Source of the DNA: an uncultured Clostridia bacterium
GTDB taxonomy: Bacteria; Bacillota; Clostridia; Oscillospirales; Acutalibacteraceae
Assembly (NCBI GenBank): GCA_946002045.1
Contig: CAMFYM010000027.1
Coordinates: 1 to 14,408, forward strand
Direction of reading: 5' to 3'
Length of the DNA stretch: 14,408 bases
The notes beneath the pieces are model-generated. The model searched no databases. It had not been told where the DNA came from and saw only the letters and a program-made list of their open reading frames with translations. The position numbers and the translations under genes are program-made. This document shows, piece after piece, positions 4,894 to 11,848 of the stretch. Positions within the stretch are counted from its first letter, which is position 1. Each line of letters opens with the position of its first letter.

Positions 4894-7491
4894 ATGGCTA
4901 AAGAGATTATTGATAGTGTTGAAAAGCTTGAGGCAGAGCTTGACAGAGTTCGTGAAGCCCAAATAAAATTTTCAACCTACACACAGGAGCAGGTAGATAA
5001 AATTTTCTTTGCTGCTGCAAAGGCTGCCAATATGGCAAGAATACCACTTGCAAAGATGGCAGTAGAAGAAACCGGTATGGGTATAGTTGAGGATAAGATT
5101 ATTAAAAATCACTATGCTGCCGAGTATATCTATAATAAGTATAAAAACACAAAAACCTGTGGTGTTGTTGAAGAAAATAAAGCATTTGGTACAATGAGAA
5201 TTGCAGACCCAATCGGTGTTATTGCTGCTGTAATTCCAACAACCAACCCAACATCAACTGCAATATTCAAAACACTTCTTGCCCTTAAAACAAGGAACGG
5301 AATTATCATTTCTCCTCACCCAAGAGCAAAGCAGTCAACAGCTGCTGCTGCAAAGATTGTTCTTGACGCTGCTGTTGAGGCAGGTGCACCTGAGGGTATT
5401 ATTTCTTGGATTGACGCTCCGTCACTTGAGATGACAAACCTTGTTATGAAGGAGGCAGATATAATCCTTGCAACAGGTGGCCCGGGTATGGTACAGGCTG
5501 CTTATTCAAGTGGTAAGCCGGCACTTGGCGTTGGCGCAGGTAACACTCCTGCAATCATCGACGAAAGTGCAGATATTCTCAAGGCAGTTAACTCAATCAT
5601 TCACTCAAAGACATTTGATAACGGTATGATTTGTGCATCAGAGCAGTCCTGCATTGTTGATAAAAAGATTTACAAAGCTGTTCGCAAGGAGTTTGAGGAC
5701 AGAGGCTGCTATTTCCTTAAGGATGATGAAATTGAAAAGGTGCGCAAAACAATTATCATCAACGGCTCACTTAATGCAAAAATTGTTGGCCAAAAGCCTG
5801 TAACTATTGCTGCTCTTGCAGGAGTAACAGTTCCGGAGGAAACTAAAATCCTTATTGGTGAGGTTGAATCTGTGGACATCAGCGAGGAGTTTGCACACGA
5901 AAAGCTTTCTCCTGTTCTTGCAATGTATAAGAGCGACAGCTTTGAGGATGCTTTAGCAAAGGCAGAGCAGCTTATTGCAGACGGTGGCTACGGACATACA
6001 TCTTCAATTTATCTTAACGAAACAACCGAAAGAGCAAAGATAGACGAGTTTGCAGCTCGTATGAAGACATGCCGTATTCTTGTTAACACACCGTCATCAT
6101 TTGGTGGTATCGGCGACCTTTACAACTTCGACCTTGCACCATCACTTACACTTGGTTGTGGCTCTTGGGGTGGCAACTCAGTGTCAGAAAATGTTGGTGT
6201 TAAGCACTTGCTTAATATTAAAACCGTTGCAGAAAGAAGGGAAAATATGCTTTGGTTCAGAGCACCTGAAAAGGTATATATCAAGAAAGGATGCCTGCCT
6301 GTGGCACTTGATGAGGTTGGCACAGTAATGGGCAAGAAAAAGGTATTTATTGTTACAGACTCATTCCTTTTCAACAACGGCTATACAAAGCCAATTACAG
6401 ATAAGCTTGACTCAATGGGTATTGTTCACTCAACCTTCTTTAATGTTGCTCCTGACCCAACACTTGCCTGCGCAAAGGAAGGCGTTGCTCAAATCAATGC
6501 ATTCCAGCCTGACTGTATTATAGCAGTGGGTGGTGGCTCTGCAATGGACGCAGCAAAGATTATGTGGGTGCTTTATGAGCATCCGGAGGTAGATTTCTTT
6601 GACCTTGCAATGAGATTTATGGATATTCGTAAAAGAGTTTATACCTTCCCTAAAATGGGCGAAAAGGCATATTTCATCGCAGTTCCTACTTCAGCAGGTA
6701 CAGGCTCAGAGGTTACTCCTTTTGCTGTTATTACAGACGAAAAAACAGGTACAAAATACCCACTTGCCGACTACGAGCTTATGCCGAATATGGCTATCGT
6801 TGACGCTGATTTCCATATGAATGCGCCAAAGGGTCTTACATCAGCATCAGGTATTGATGCAGTTACTCATGCACTTGAGGCGTATGCATCAATGCTTGCT
6901 ACCGAATATACAGACGGCCTTGCTATTGAAGCACTTAAGAATATTTTTGAGTATCTTCCAAGAGCATACGACAACGGTCAAAACGACCCTGTTGCAAGAG
7001 AAAAAATGGCTAATGCAGCAACAATGGCAGGTATGGCATTTGCTAATGCGTTCCTTGGTGTTTGTCACTCAATGGCTCATAAGCTTGGTGCCTTCCACCA
7101 CTTGCCACACGGCGTTGCCAACGCACTTATGATTGACTATGTACTTGAATTTAACGCAGCAGAGGTTCCTGCAAAGATGGGTACCTTCAGCCAGTATGAT
7201 TATCCAAAGACACTTGCTCGTTATGCACAGGTTGCTGACGCCCTTGGGGTTAAGGGTAAGGATGACGAAGCAAAGCTTAAGGGTCTTATCAAAAAGATTG
7301 ATGAGCTTAAGGAGCATTGTGGAATTAAGAAGTGCATCAAGGATTATGGCGTTGATGAGCAGTATTTCCTTGACACTCTTGACGATATGGTTGAGCAGGC
7401 ATTCGATGACCAGTGCACAGGTGCTAACCCAAGACTTCCTCTTATGAGCGAGATTAAGGATATGTACCTCAGAGCATATTACGGAAAGTAA
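4894..7491 (+). CDS. adhE: Bifunctional acetaldehyde-CoA / alcohol dehydrogenase
   Basis: An 865-aa cytoplasmic enzyme reducing acetyl-CoA to acetaldehyde and then ethanol, consuming two NADH. Residues 1 to about 440 form the CoA-acylating aldehyde dehydrogenase, with the nucleophile Cys247 in NGMICASEQS and the motif GVGAGNTPAI. Residues from about 455 form the iron-dependent alcohol dehydrogenase, with the nucleotide loop GGGSAMDAAK and the iron ligands Asp655, His659, His725 and His739 (GID..TH, HSMAHK, LPHG), all at a constant +2 offset from the E. coli residues. Length matches full-length AdhE, which normally assembles into spirosomes. The start is set by GGAGGT (4881-4886) seven bases before ATG 4894; the in-frame ATG at 4879 precedes that site. 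Two Rex boxes upstream indicate control by the NADH/NAD+ ratio. With PflB it completes pyruvate to ethanol plus formate. No terminator precedes the kinase gene 49 nt downstream. Confidence 0.97.
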   Translation: MAKEIIDSVEKLEAELDRVREAQIKFSTYTQEQVDKIFFAAAKAANMARIPLAKMAVEETGMGIVEDKIIKNHYAAEYIYNKYKNTKTCGVVEENKAFGTMRIADPIGVIAAVIPTTNPTSTAIFKTLLALKTRNGIIISPHPRAKQSTAAAAKIVLDAAVEAGAPEGIISWIDAPSLEMTNLVMKEADIILATGGPGMVQAAYSSGKPALGVGAGNTPAIIDESADILKAVNSIIHSKTFDNGMICASEQSCIVDKKIYKAVRKEFEDRGCYFLKDDEIEKVRKTIIINGSLNAKIVGQKPVTIAALAGVTVPEETKILIGEVESVDISEEFAHEKLSPVLAMYKSDSFEDALAKAEQLIADGGYGHTSSIYLNETTERAKIDEFAARMKTCRILVNTPSSFGGIGDLYNFDLAPSLTLGCGSWGGNSVSENVGVKHLLNIKTVAERRENMLWFRAPEKVYIKKGCLPVALDEVGTVMGKKKVFIVTDSFLFNNGYTKPITDKLDSMGIVHSTFFNVAPDPTLACAKEGVAQINAFQPDCIIAVGGGSAMDAAKIMWVLYEHPEVDFFDLAMRFMDIRKRVYTFPKMGEKAYFIAVPTSAGTGSEVTPFAVITDEKTGTKYPLADYELMPNMAIVDADFHMNAPKGLTSASGIDAVTHALEAYASMLATEYTDGLAIEALKNIFEYLPRAYDNGQNDPVAREKMANAATMAGMAFANAFLGVCHSMAHKLGAFHHLPHGVANALMIDYVLEFNAAEVPAKMGTFSQYDYPKTLARYAQVADALGVKGKDDEAKLKGLIKKIDELKEHCGIKKCIKDYGVDEQYFLDTLDDMVEQAFDDQCTGANPRLPLMSEIKDMYLRAYYGK

Positions 7492-7494
7492 TTG

Positions 7495-7523
7495 TTGATT
7501 GAAAACAAGTAATCAGTTATAAT
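7495..7523 (+). promoter_or_regulatory. Promoter between adhE and the kinase gene
   Basis: TTGATT (7495-7500), 17 nt, then perfect TATAAT (7518-7523). The predicted start near 7530 falls at the ribosome binding site (GGGGGTG, 7529-7535), so the leader would be only about 10 nt. The kinase gene may be transcribed both from here and by readthrough from adhE. Confidence 0.5.
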
Positions 7524-7540
7524 AAACAGGGGGTGTCTTT

Positions 7541-8281
7541 ATGGCAACTATTAAAGAAAGAGAGCATAAAAGAATTTATCGTGACGGCGACAAGCTTGTT
7601 AAAGAATTTGACGAAACCTTCACAAAGGCAGAGGTTCTTAATGAGGCGCTTAATAACGCAAGGATTGAGGAAACAGGCCTTAAAATTCCAAAGCTTCTTA
7701 ATGTTTCAAAAACAGATAACGGCTGGGCTATCACAAGAGAATATATCGAGGGTGAATCACTTTCGGATATTATGAAGAAAAATCCTGAAAAAGAGGATGA
7801 ATATCTTGAAAAATTCGTTGACCTTCAGCTTGAAATTCACTCAAAAAGAGCTGTGCATCTTAACAAAATTAAGGATAAAATGCACACTAAAATCAGCGCT
7901 TCATCATATGAGGCAACACTTCGCTATGACCTTCACAACAGGCTTGAGGGTATGAAAAAGCACACAAAGGTTCTTCACGGTGACTTTTGCCCATCAAATA
8001 TTATTGTTACTCCTAACGATGAGTATTATGTTATCGACTGGGCACACGCAACACAGGGTAATGCATCTGCCGATGCAGCAAGAACATATCTTATCTTCAA
8101 CCTTCAAAACAAGAAGGAGTTAGCAGAAAAGTACCTTAATCTTTTCTGCAAAAAGGCTGATATTGCAAAGCAGCTTGTTCAGCAGTGGATGCCGATTGTT
8201 GCTTGCAGCGAAAGTGTTAAGAATATCCCTGAGGAAAAGGAGCTTCTTGATTCTTGGGTAAATGTTTTTGATTTCCAGTAA
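7541..8281 (+). CDS. APH-fold small-molecule kinase, function unknown
   Basis: A 246-aa protein of the aminoglycoside phosphotransferase/choline kinase-like fold. The catalytic loop is HGDFCPSN (His146, Asp148, Asn153) and the metal-binding Asp is Asp166 in VIDWAHA. The N-lobe is short: LVKEF near residue 22 may give the ATP-binding Lys, and ITREYIEGESL is the hinge region. The substrate cannot be read from sequence. Sugars, choline-like compounds and nucleosides are all used by this superfamily, and drug resistance should not be assumed. Codon use matches adhE and gdhA (many CTT, GCA, AAG), which suggests a resident gene. It follows adhE by 49 nt with a possible own promoter and ends in a terminator. 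A role linked to adhE is possible but unsupported beyond position. Confidence 0.85.
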   Translation: MATIKEREHKRIYRDGDKLVKEFDETFTKAEVLNEALNNARIEETGLKIPKLLNVSKTDNGWAITREYIEGESLSDIMKKNPEKEDEYLEKFVDLQLEIHSKRAVHLNKIKDKMHTKISASSYEATLRYDLHNRLEGMKKHTKVLHGDFCPSNIIVTPNDEYYVIDWAHATQGNASADAARTYLIFNLQNKKELAEKYLNLFCKKADIAKQLVQQWMPIVACSESVKNIPEEKELLDSWVNVFDFQ

Positions 8282-8302
8282 AATCTATATTATAAGTTTT
8301 AG

Positions 8303-8340
8303 GTCCTCTGCTCATAATAGAGTAGAGGGCTTTTCTTTAT
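8303..8340 (+). terminator. Intrinsic terminator after the kinase gene
   Basis: An 11-bp stem with two G-U pairs (8303-8313 with 8320-8330), loop ATAATA, followed by TTTTCTTTAT. A second partner for the right arm, CCTCTAC at 8342-8348, pairs with GTAGAGG (8322-8328) and makes a competing hairpin. Confidence 0.85.
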
Positions 8341-8376
8341 ACCTCTACCGTACATAAAACAGTAAAGGAAGATTCC

Positions 8377-9147
8377 GTGCAGTATTATAACAAGGTAGAA
8401 ATTTGTGGTATAAATACAAGTCAGTTAAAGGTCCTAAAGGAAAAGGAAAAAATTGAACTGTTAAAAAAAGCACATAACGGCGACATTAAGGCAAGAGAGG
8501 ATTTGATCAAGGGCAATTTGCGATTAGTGCTTTCTGTTATTCAACGATTTTCAAACAGGGGAGAGAATATGGACGACCTGTTTCAAGTGGGAGTAATAGG
8601 CTTAATAAAGGCAATAGATAATTTCAATCTTGATTTAGATGTTCGCTTTTCAACCTACGCTGTTCCCATGTGTATCGGCGAGATACGCCGTTATCTTCGT
8701 GACGATAACGCAGTTAGAGTTTCTCGCTCAATGCGTGATACTGCATATAAGGCAATGCAGGTTAAGGAAAGGCTCACAAATGAGTACGGCAAGGAGCCAA
8801 CAGTTGAGCAGATTGCCAAGGAGCTTGATATGAAAAAGAGCGATGTTGTCCTTGCCCTTGAGGCAATTGTTGACCCTGTCAGCCTTTACGAGCCTGTTTA
8901 CAGTGACGGTGGCGATACAATCTATGTTATGGATCAGGTAGGCGACAACAATACCGACTCCGATTGGATAGACGAAATTATGATAAAGGACGAGCTGAAA
9001 CGACTTGACGACCGTGAAAGAAATATTATGTACCTGCGCTTTATGCAGGGCAAAACACAAATGGAGGTGGCAAAGGAGGTAGGCATCTCCCAAGCCCAAG
9101 TATCTCGCCTTGAAAAAAACGCCCTAAAACGAATAAAGGGTGAATAG
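8377..9147 (+). CDS. sigG: RNA polymerase sporulation sigma factor SigG
   Basis: A 256-aa sigma-70-family factor directing late forespore transcription. It begins with NKVEICGINTSQL, the signature N-terminus of SigG that separates it from SigF and SigE. Region 2 includes NLRLVLSVIQRFSNRGENMDDLFQVG and FSTYAVPMCIGEIRRYLRDD; region 3 includes VRVSRSMRDTAYKA; region 4 ends with the HTH TQMEVAKEVGISQAQVSRLEK. Length equals the usual 255-260. The start is GTG at 8377 behind AAAGGAAG (8364-8371), because it preserves the family N-terminus. In B. subtilis and many Clostridia sigG follows spoIIGA-sigE; here it follows a kinase gene and precedes an LRR gene, so it has moved or the others have. I see no convincing sigma-F promoter directly upstream. 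Activity is normally forespore-restricted and coupled to engulfment. Confidence 0.95.
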   Translation: MQYYNKVEICGINTSQLKVLKEKEKIELLKKAHNGDIKAREDLIKGNLRLVLSVIQRFSNRGENMDDLFQVGVIGLIKAIDNFNLDLDVRFSTYAVPMCIGEIRRYLRDDNAVRVSRSMRDTAYKAMQVKERLTNEYGKEPTVEQIAKELDMKKSDVVLALEAIVDPVSLYEPVYSDGGDTIYVMDQVGDNNTDSDWIDEIMIKDELKRLDDRERNIMYLRFMQGKTQMEVAKEVGISQAQVSRLEKNALKRIKGE

Positions 9148-9151
9148 CCAC

Positions 9152-9185
9152 AAACTGACTGGTTTTTATTCAGTCCGTTTTATAT
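9152..9185 (+). terminator. Weak terminator-like hairpin after sigG
   Basis: GACTG (9157-9161) pairs with CAGTC (9171-9175), and after one mismatch AAAC (9152-9155) pairs with GTTT (9177-9180), followed by a short TATATA. The stem is weak, so readthrough into the next leader is possible. Confidence 0.4.
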
Positions 9186-9186
9186 A

Positions 9187-9215
9187 TTGAAATATTATCC
9201 TGCATATGCTACAAT
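9187..9215 (+). promoter_or_regulatory. Extended -10 promoter of the LRR-gene leader
   Basis: TTGAAA (9187-9192), 17 nt, TACAAT (9210-9215), with TGC directly before the -10 giving an extended element. The predicted start is near 9222, the first base of the long inverted repeat, so the transcript would begin with the stem. Confidence 0.65.
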
Positions 9216-9221
9216 GTATAT

Positions 9222-9389
9222 GCCAAACAAATTTGAATATTGAATTGATAGGTGAGGTATGTCTATTTTTATCTTTTGATAAAAATGCATGCTCTTATTT
9301 GGCATACTTCTCTATGATAGTATTCAAATTTGTTTGGCGACAGTTGAGCTATGCGTTTTTTGCGTACAGTCTCGGCTGTACGCTTTTTT
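9222..9389 (+). ncRNA. Candidate structured leader RNA or small RNA
   Basis: From the predicted start the RNA can fold into a long rod. The outer stem is 18 perfect base pairs, GCCAAACAAATTTGAATA (9222-9239) with its exact complement at 9321-9338. Inside are pairs 9248-9251 with 9312-9315, 9254-9256 with 9308-9310 and 9257-9263 with 9301-9307, and then a perfect 9-bp tip hairpin (9265-9273 with 9278-9286, loop TTTT). A 23-nt linker leads to a strong intrinsic terminator. TATGCCAAA (9219-9227) can alternatively pair with TTTGGCATA (9298-9306), giving two competing folds. I do not recognise a known riboswitch, T-box or 6S RNA. It is either a conditional leader for the LRR gene or a roughly 170-nt independent RNA. 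Confidence 0.6.
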
Positions 9390-9394
9390 ATTTT
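9362..9394 (+). terminator. Strong terminator in the LRR-gene leader
   Basis: GCGTACAG (9362-9369) pairs with CTGTACGC (9376-9383) around loop TCTCGG, followed by TTTTTTATTTT. It ends immediately before AGGAGG (9395-9400), the ribosome binding site of the LRR gene, leaving no room for a promoter between. Transcription of the LRR gene must therefore pass through it. Confidence 0.9.
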
Positions 9395-9411
9395 AGGAGG
9401 AAATATTTATT

Positions 9412-11418
9412 ATGAAAAAAGTTTTAAGTTTGTTATTGTCATTGCTAATGCTGTTCAGCATTACTGCAGGCATTGACTTTTCTGCTTATGCATTAGCAAG
9501 CTCCGGCAAATGTGGTGATAATGCAACATGGAGCTTTGATTCATCAACAGGTACATTAACCATTTCCGGAACAGGAGATGTGTATGATTATAATTCTCCT
9601 TTTAAAAATAATAAAAATATCAATTCTGTTATAATTAAAGACGGAATAACAAGCATTGGAAATGAAACATTTTCACAGTGTTCAAAGTTAAAAAGTGCAA
9701 TAATTCCGAATAGCTTAAAAAGTATTGGAGATTGTGTATTTGAATTTTGCTCAAGTTTAAAAAATGTTAAAATGGGAAGTTATGTGGAAAGTATTGGACA
9801 TCATGCGTTTTCTCATTGTTTAAGCTTAATAAACTTAAAAATACCTTATACTGTAATGACAATTGGGGAAGACGCATTTTCTCATGTGAACAATATTTTT
9901 TATAACGGAACAGCAAGTGGTTCGCCGTGGGGTGCAAAAGTAATAAACGGTTATGTTGATGGATATTTAGTATATGCAGATGAAAGAAGAGAAGAATTGT
10001 TAGGTTGTTCAGCACAAGCCACATATGTAACGATTCCAAATAGTGTTAAAATGATTGGTAAAGGTGCATTTTCACAATGTTCAAGTTTATCAAGTATTGT
10101 TATTCCAAATAGTGTTAAAATGATTGGTATAGGTGCATTTTCGCATTGTTCAAGTTTATCGAGTATTGTTATTCCAGATAGTGTTACAAGTATTGGGTAT
10201 CACGCATTTGAATATTGTACAAGTTTAACAAACATAATTATTCCTAATAGCATTTCAATTATTGAAAGTGCTGTGTTTACTAACTGTACAAATTTGACAA
10301 GCATTACAATTCCAAATAATGTTTCAAGTATTGGAGATTTTGCTTTTGGAAATTGTAATAGTTTAAAAAGCGTCATAATTTCAAATTGTCTTAGAAATAT
10401 TGGCGAATATGCTTTTTTTGATTGTTCAAGTTTAACAGATGTTTATTACACAGGCAGTGAAACACAATGGAACAATATTTCAATAGGCTCTTATAATGAT
10501 CGTTTAATCTATGCAACAATTCATTATAATTATCTTCCAACTTGTGATGTGCATACAGTTGTAACAGATAAAGCAGTTGCACCAACATGTACTGAACCAG
10601 GCTTAACCCAAGGCAGCCACTGCTCTGTGTGTGAAAAGATTATTGTCCCACAGGAGATTGTCAAGCCGACAGGACATAAGTACGATTCAGGCAAGATAAC
10701 AAAAGCAGCCACCTGCAAAGCGACAGGCGTTAAAACATATACCTGTACTGTTTGCAAGGCAACAAAAACAGCCACTATTGCAAAAACAGCACATACATAC
10801 AAAAACTATGTAACAAAAGCAACATCAAGAGCTAATGGCAGCATTGTAAATAAATGCTCTGTTTGTGGCACCAAGAAATCAACAACTGTTCCGAAGGTAT
10901 CAAGTTTTAAATTATCTGCAACAAATTATACCTATGACGGCAAGGTAAAAACACCTGCTGTAACCGTAAAAGACTCAAAGGGTAAGACACTTCGCAAGGG
11001 TACAGATTACGATGTGACCTATTCAAGTGGCAGAAAGAATGTAGGTAAGTACGCAGTAAAGATTACTCTAAAGGGTAACTATTATGGTACAAAAACTCTG
11101 TACTTTAATATTAACCCAAGGGGTACAACAATAGCAAAGCTTACTCCAAAGTCAAGAGCAATAGCAGTACAGTGGAAAAAGCAGACAAACCAGACCACAG
11201 GCTATCAAATTCAGTACAGTGTATATAGTAATTTCAAAAGTGCAAAGACAATCACAATGCCAAAGAACACTTATTATGCAAAGAGCATAACAGGCTTGTC
11301 AGGCAACAAGAGATACTATGTGCGCATCCGTACCTATAAAACAGTAAAGTTTAACGGCAAGAATTACAACCTCTACTCACCGTGGTCAAGCACAAAATAC
11401 ACAACTACAAAGAAATAA
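9412..11418 (+). CDS. Secreted BspA-type leucine-rich-repeat protein with CxxC modules and FnIII-like end
   Basis: A 668-aa exported protein. The signal peptide is MKKVLSLLLSLLMLF..., with likely cleavage after Ala27 (AYA). A short strand repeat follows (ATWSFDSSTGTLTISGTGD), then about a dozen BspA/LRR_5 repeats of about 23 residues (76-343; pattern IP.SV..IG..AF..CSSL.SI). Three modules of about 37-41 residues each carry a CxxC (404-407, 445-448, 482-485), possibly metal-binding. Then come an Ig-like segment (about 498-567, YDGKVKTP..V..GTDYDVTYSSGRKNVGKY) and a fibronectin-III-like end (about 570-664). No LPXTG or membrane anchor is seen, so it may be released or held non-covalently. LRR proteins of this kind bind host or bacterial surfaces, but the partner here is unknown. 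The LRR half uses AT-rich codons (TTA, ATA) unlike the C-terminal half. The ribosome binding site AGGAGG is 11 bases before ATG. Confidence 0.92.
   Translation: MKKVLSLLLSLLMLFSITAGIDFSAYALASSGKCGDNATWSFDSSTGTLTISGTGDVYDYNSPFKNNKNINSVIIKDGITSIGNETFSQCSKLKSAIIPNSLKSIGDCVFEFCSSLKNVKMGSYVESIGHHAFSHCLSLINLKIPYTVMTIGEDAFSHVNNIFYNGTASGSPWGAKVINGYVDGYLVYADERREELLGCSAQATYVTIPNSVKMIGKGAFSQCSSLSSIVIPNSVKMIGIGAFSHCSSLSSIVIPDSVTSIGYHAFEYCTSLTNIIIPNSISIIESAVFTNCTNLTSITIPNNVSSIGDFAFGNCNSLKSVIISNCLRNIGEYAFFDCSSLTDVYYTGSETQWNNISIGSYNDRLIYATIHYNYLPTCDVHTVVTDKAVAPTCTEPGLTQGSHCSVCEKIIVPQEIVKPTGHKYDSGKITKAATCKATGVKTYTCTVCKATKTATIAKTAHTYKNYVTKATSRANGSIVNKCSVCGTKKSTTVPKVSSFKLSATNYTYDGKVKTPAVTVKDSKGKTLRKGTDYDVTYSSGRKNVGKYAVKITLKGNYYGTKTLYFNINPRGTTIAKLTPKSRAIAVQWKKQTNQTTGYQIQYSVYSNFKSAKTITMPKNTYYAKSITGLSGNKRYYVRIRTYKTVKFNGKNYNLYSPWSSTKYTTTKK
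10033..10170 (+). repeat. Near-identical 69-bp tandem LRR units
   Basis: Units at 10033-10101 and 10102-10170 differ at only about five positions and encode IPNSVKMIGKGAFSQCSSL and IPNSVKMIGIGAFSHCSSL. Other LRR units in the gene are far more diverged, which points to recent duplication and possible repeat-number variation. Confidence 0.85.
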
Positions 11419-11425
11419 ACAAAAA

Positions 11426-11628
11426 CGGCTCCCTTGTGTAAAGGGTGACTCCCCACAGTGTGGGGAGATGTCACGTAGTGACAGAGGGGACGGGCTCCGG
11501 TTAGGAGCTGTCGCATTTTTATGCGACTGAGGGATTGTCAACATAGGAGTTGTAACTTACTTTTATCCCCTCAGTCTGTTCGCAATGCTCACATCCAGCT
11601 CCCCTTTATTGCATTAAAAGGGGAGCCG
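11426..11628. repeat. Palindrome-rich repeat element, longer copy
   Basis: A 203-bp stretch bounded by CGGCTCCC (11426-11433) and GGGAGCCG (11621-11628), 8-bp terminal inverted repeats. Inside is a chain of hairpins: CCCTT/AAGGG; CTCCCCACA-G-TGTGGGGAG; TGTCAC/GTGACA; GCTCC/GGAGC; GTCGCAT-TTTT-ATGCGAC; GACTGAGGG (11525-11533) with CCCTCAGTC (11568-11576); and GCTCCCCTTT (11598-11607) with AAAGGGGAGC (11617-11626). No protein is encoded. From memory, sequences of this CTCCCTTGTG..GACTGAGGG type are scattered through gut Clostridia genomes as small non-coding repeats. A mobile (MITE-like) origin is inference, and no target duplication is clear. Confidence 0.75.
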
Positions 11629-11654
11629 AATATGTTTTTAACCTCATAAGCCCT

Positions 11655-11739
11655 CCTTGTGTAAAGGGTGACTCCCCACAGTGTGGGGAGATGTCACGCA
11701 GTGACAGAGGGGACGGGCTCCGGTTAGGAGCTGTCGCAT
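11655..11739. repeat. Partial second copy of the palindromic repeat
   Basis: This 85-bp segment matches 11432-11516 at 84 of 85 positions (C at 11699 versus T at 11476). It stops inside the GTCGCAT arm and lacks the right half, so it is a truncated copy or the remnant of a tandem arrangement. Between 11740 and 11848 I see only AT-rich DNA leading to the gdhA promoter. Confidence 0.85.
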
Positions 11740-11827
11740 ATTAAGTCAAGACCACGTTGTAATGTATACAAAAATTTTGCATATAATATTTCAAAAACAC
11801 GGATATTTTGCAAGTATATTCATAAAA

Positions 11828-11841
11828 TGTATAAATATGCA
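11828..11841. promoter_or_regulatory. Candidate ArgR-type box or activator site upstream of gdhA
   Basis: TGTATAAATATGCA is a 14-bp imperfect palindrome (one base pair off) resembling Firmicutes arginine-repressor boxes, eight bases upstream of the -35. It lies between two direct CATAAAATGT repeats (11821-11830 and 11840-11849), spaced 19 bp apart, near two helical turns. Either could be a regulator site. Identification is from memory of the motif and is weak in such AT-rich DNA. Confidence 0.3.
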
Positions 11842-11848
11842 TAAAATG

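Noticed and set aside
4732..4962. A 76-codon minus-strand frame over the adhE promoter
   Set aside because: It overlaps the Rex boxes and the adhE start, is made of AT-rich codons and lacks a ribosome binding site.
7541..8281. Calling the kinase an antibiotic-resistance gene
   Set aside because: The APH fold is shared by many housekeeping kinases, and nothing here points to a drug substrate.
9222..9389. 6S RNA
   Set aside because: Length is close, but the expected large central bubble and end-to-end closing stem are not seen; the internal loop is only about 8 by 5 nt and the terminator is separate.
9206..9415. A 69-codon frame (MLQCICQTNL...) running through the LRR-gene leader
   Set aside because: It has no ribosome binding site, begins inside the predicted -10 region and crosses the inverted repeats and terminator. 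The Cys/Phe-rich translation looks like read-through of structured RNA.
11426..11739. CRISPR array
   Set aside because: Only two copies of an 85-bp unit with one long gap and nested hairpins; no regular short repeats or spacers and no cas genes.
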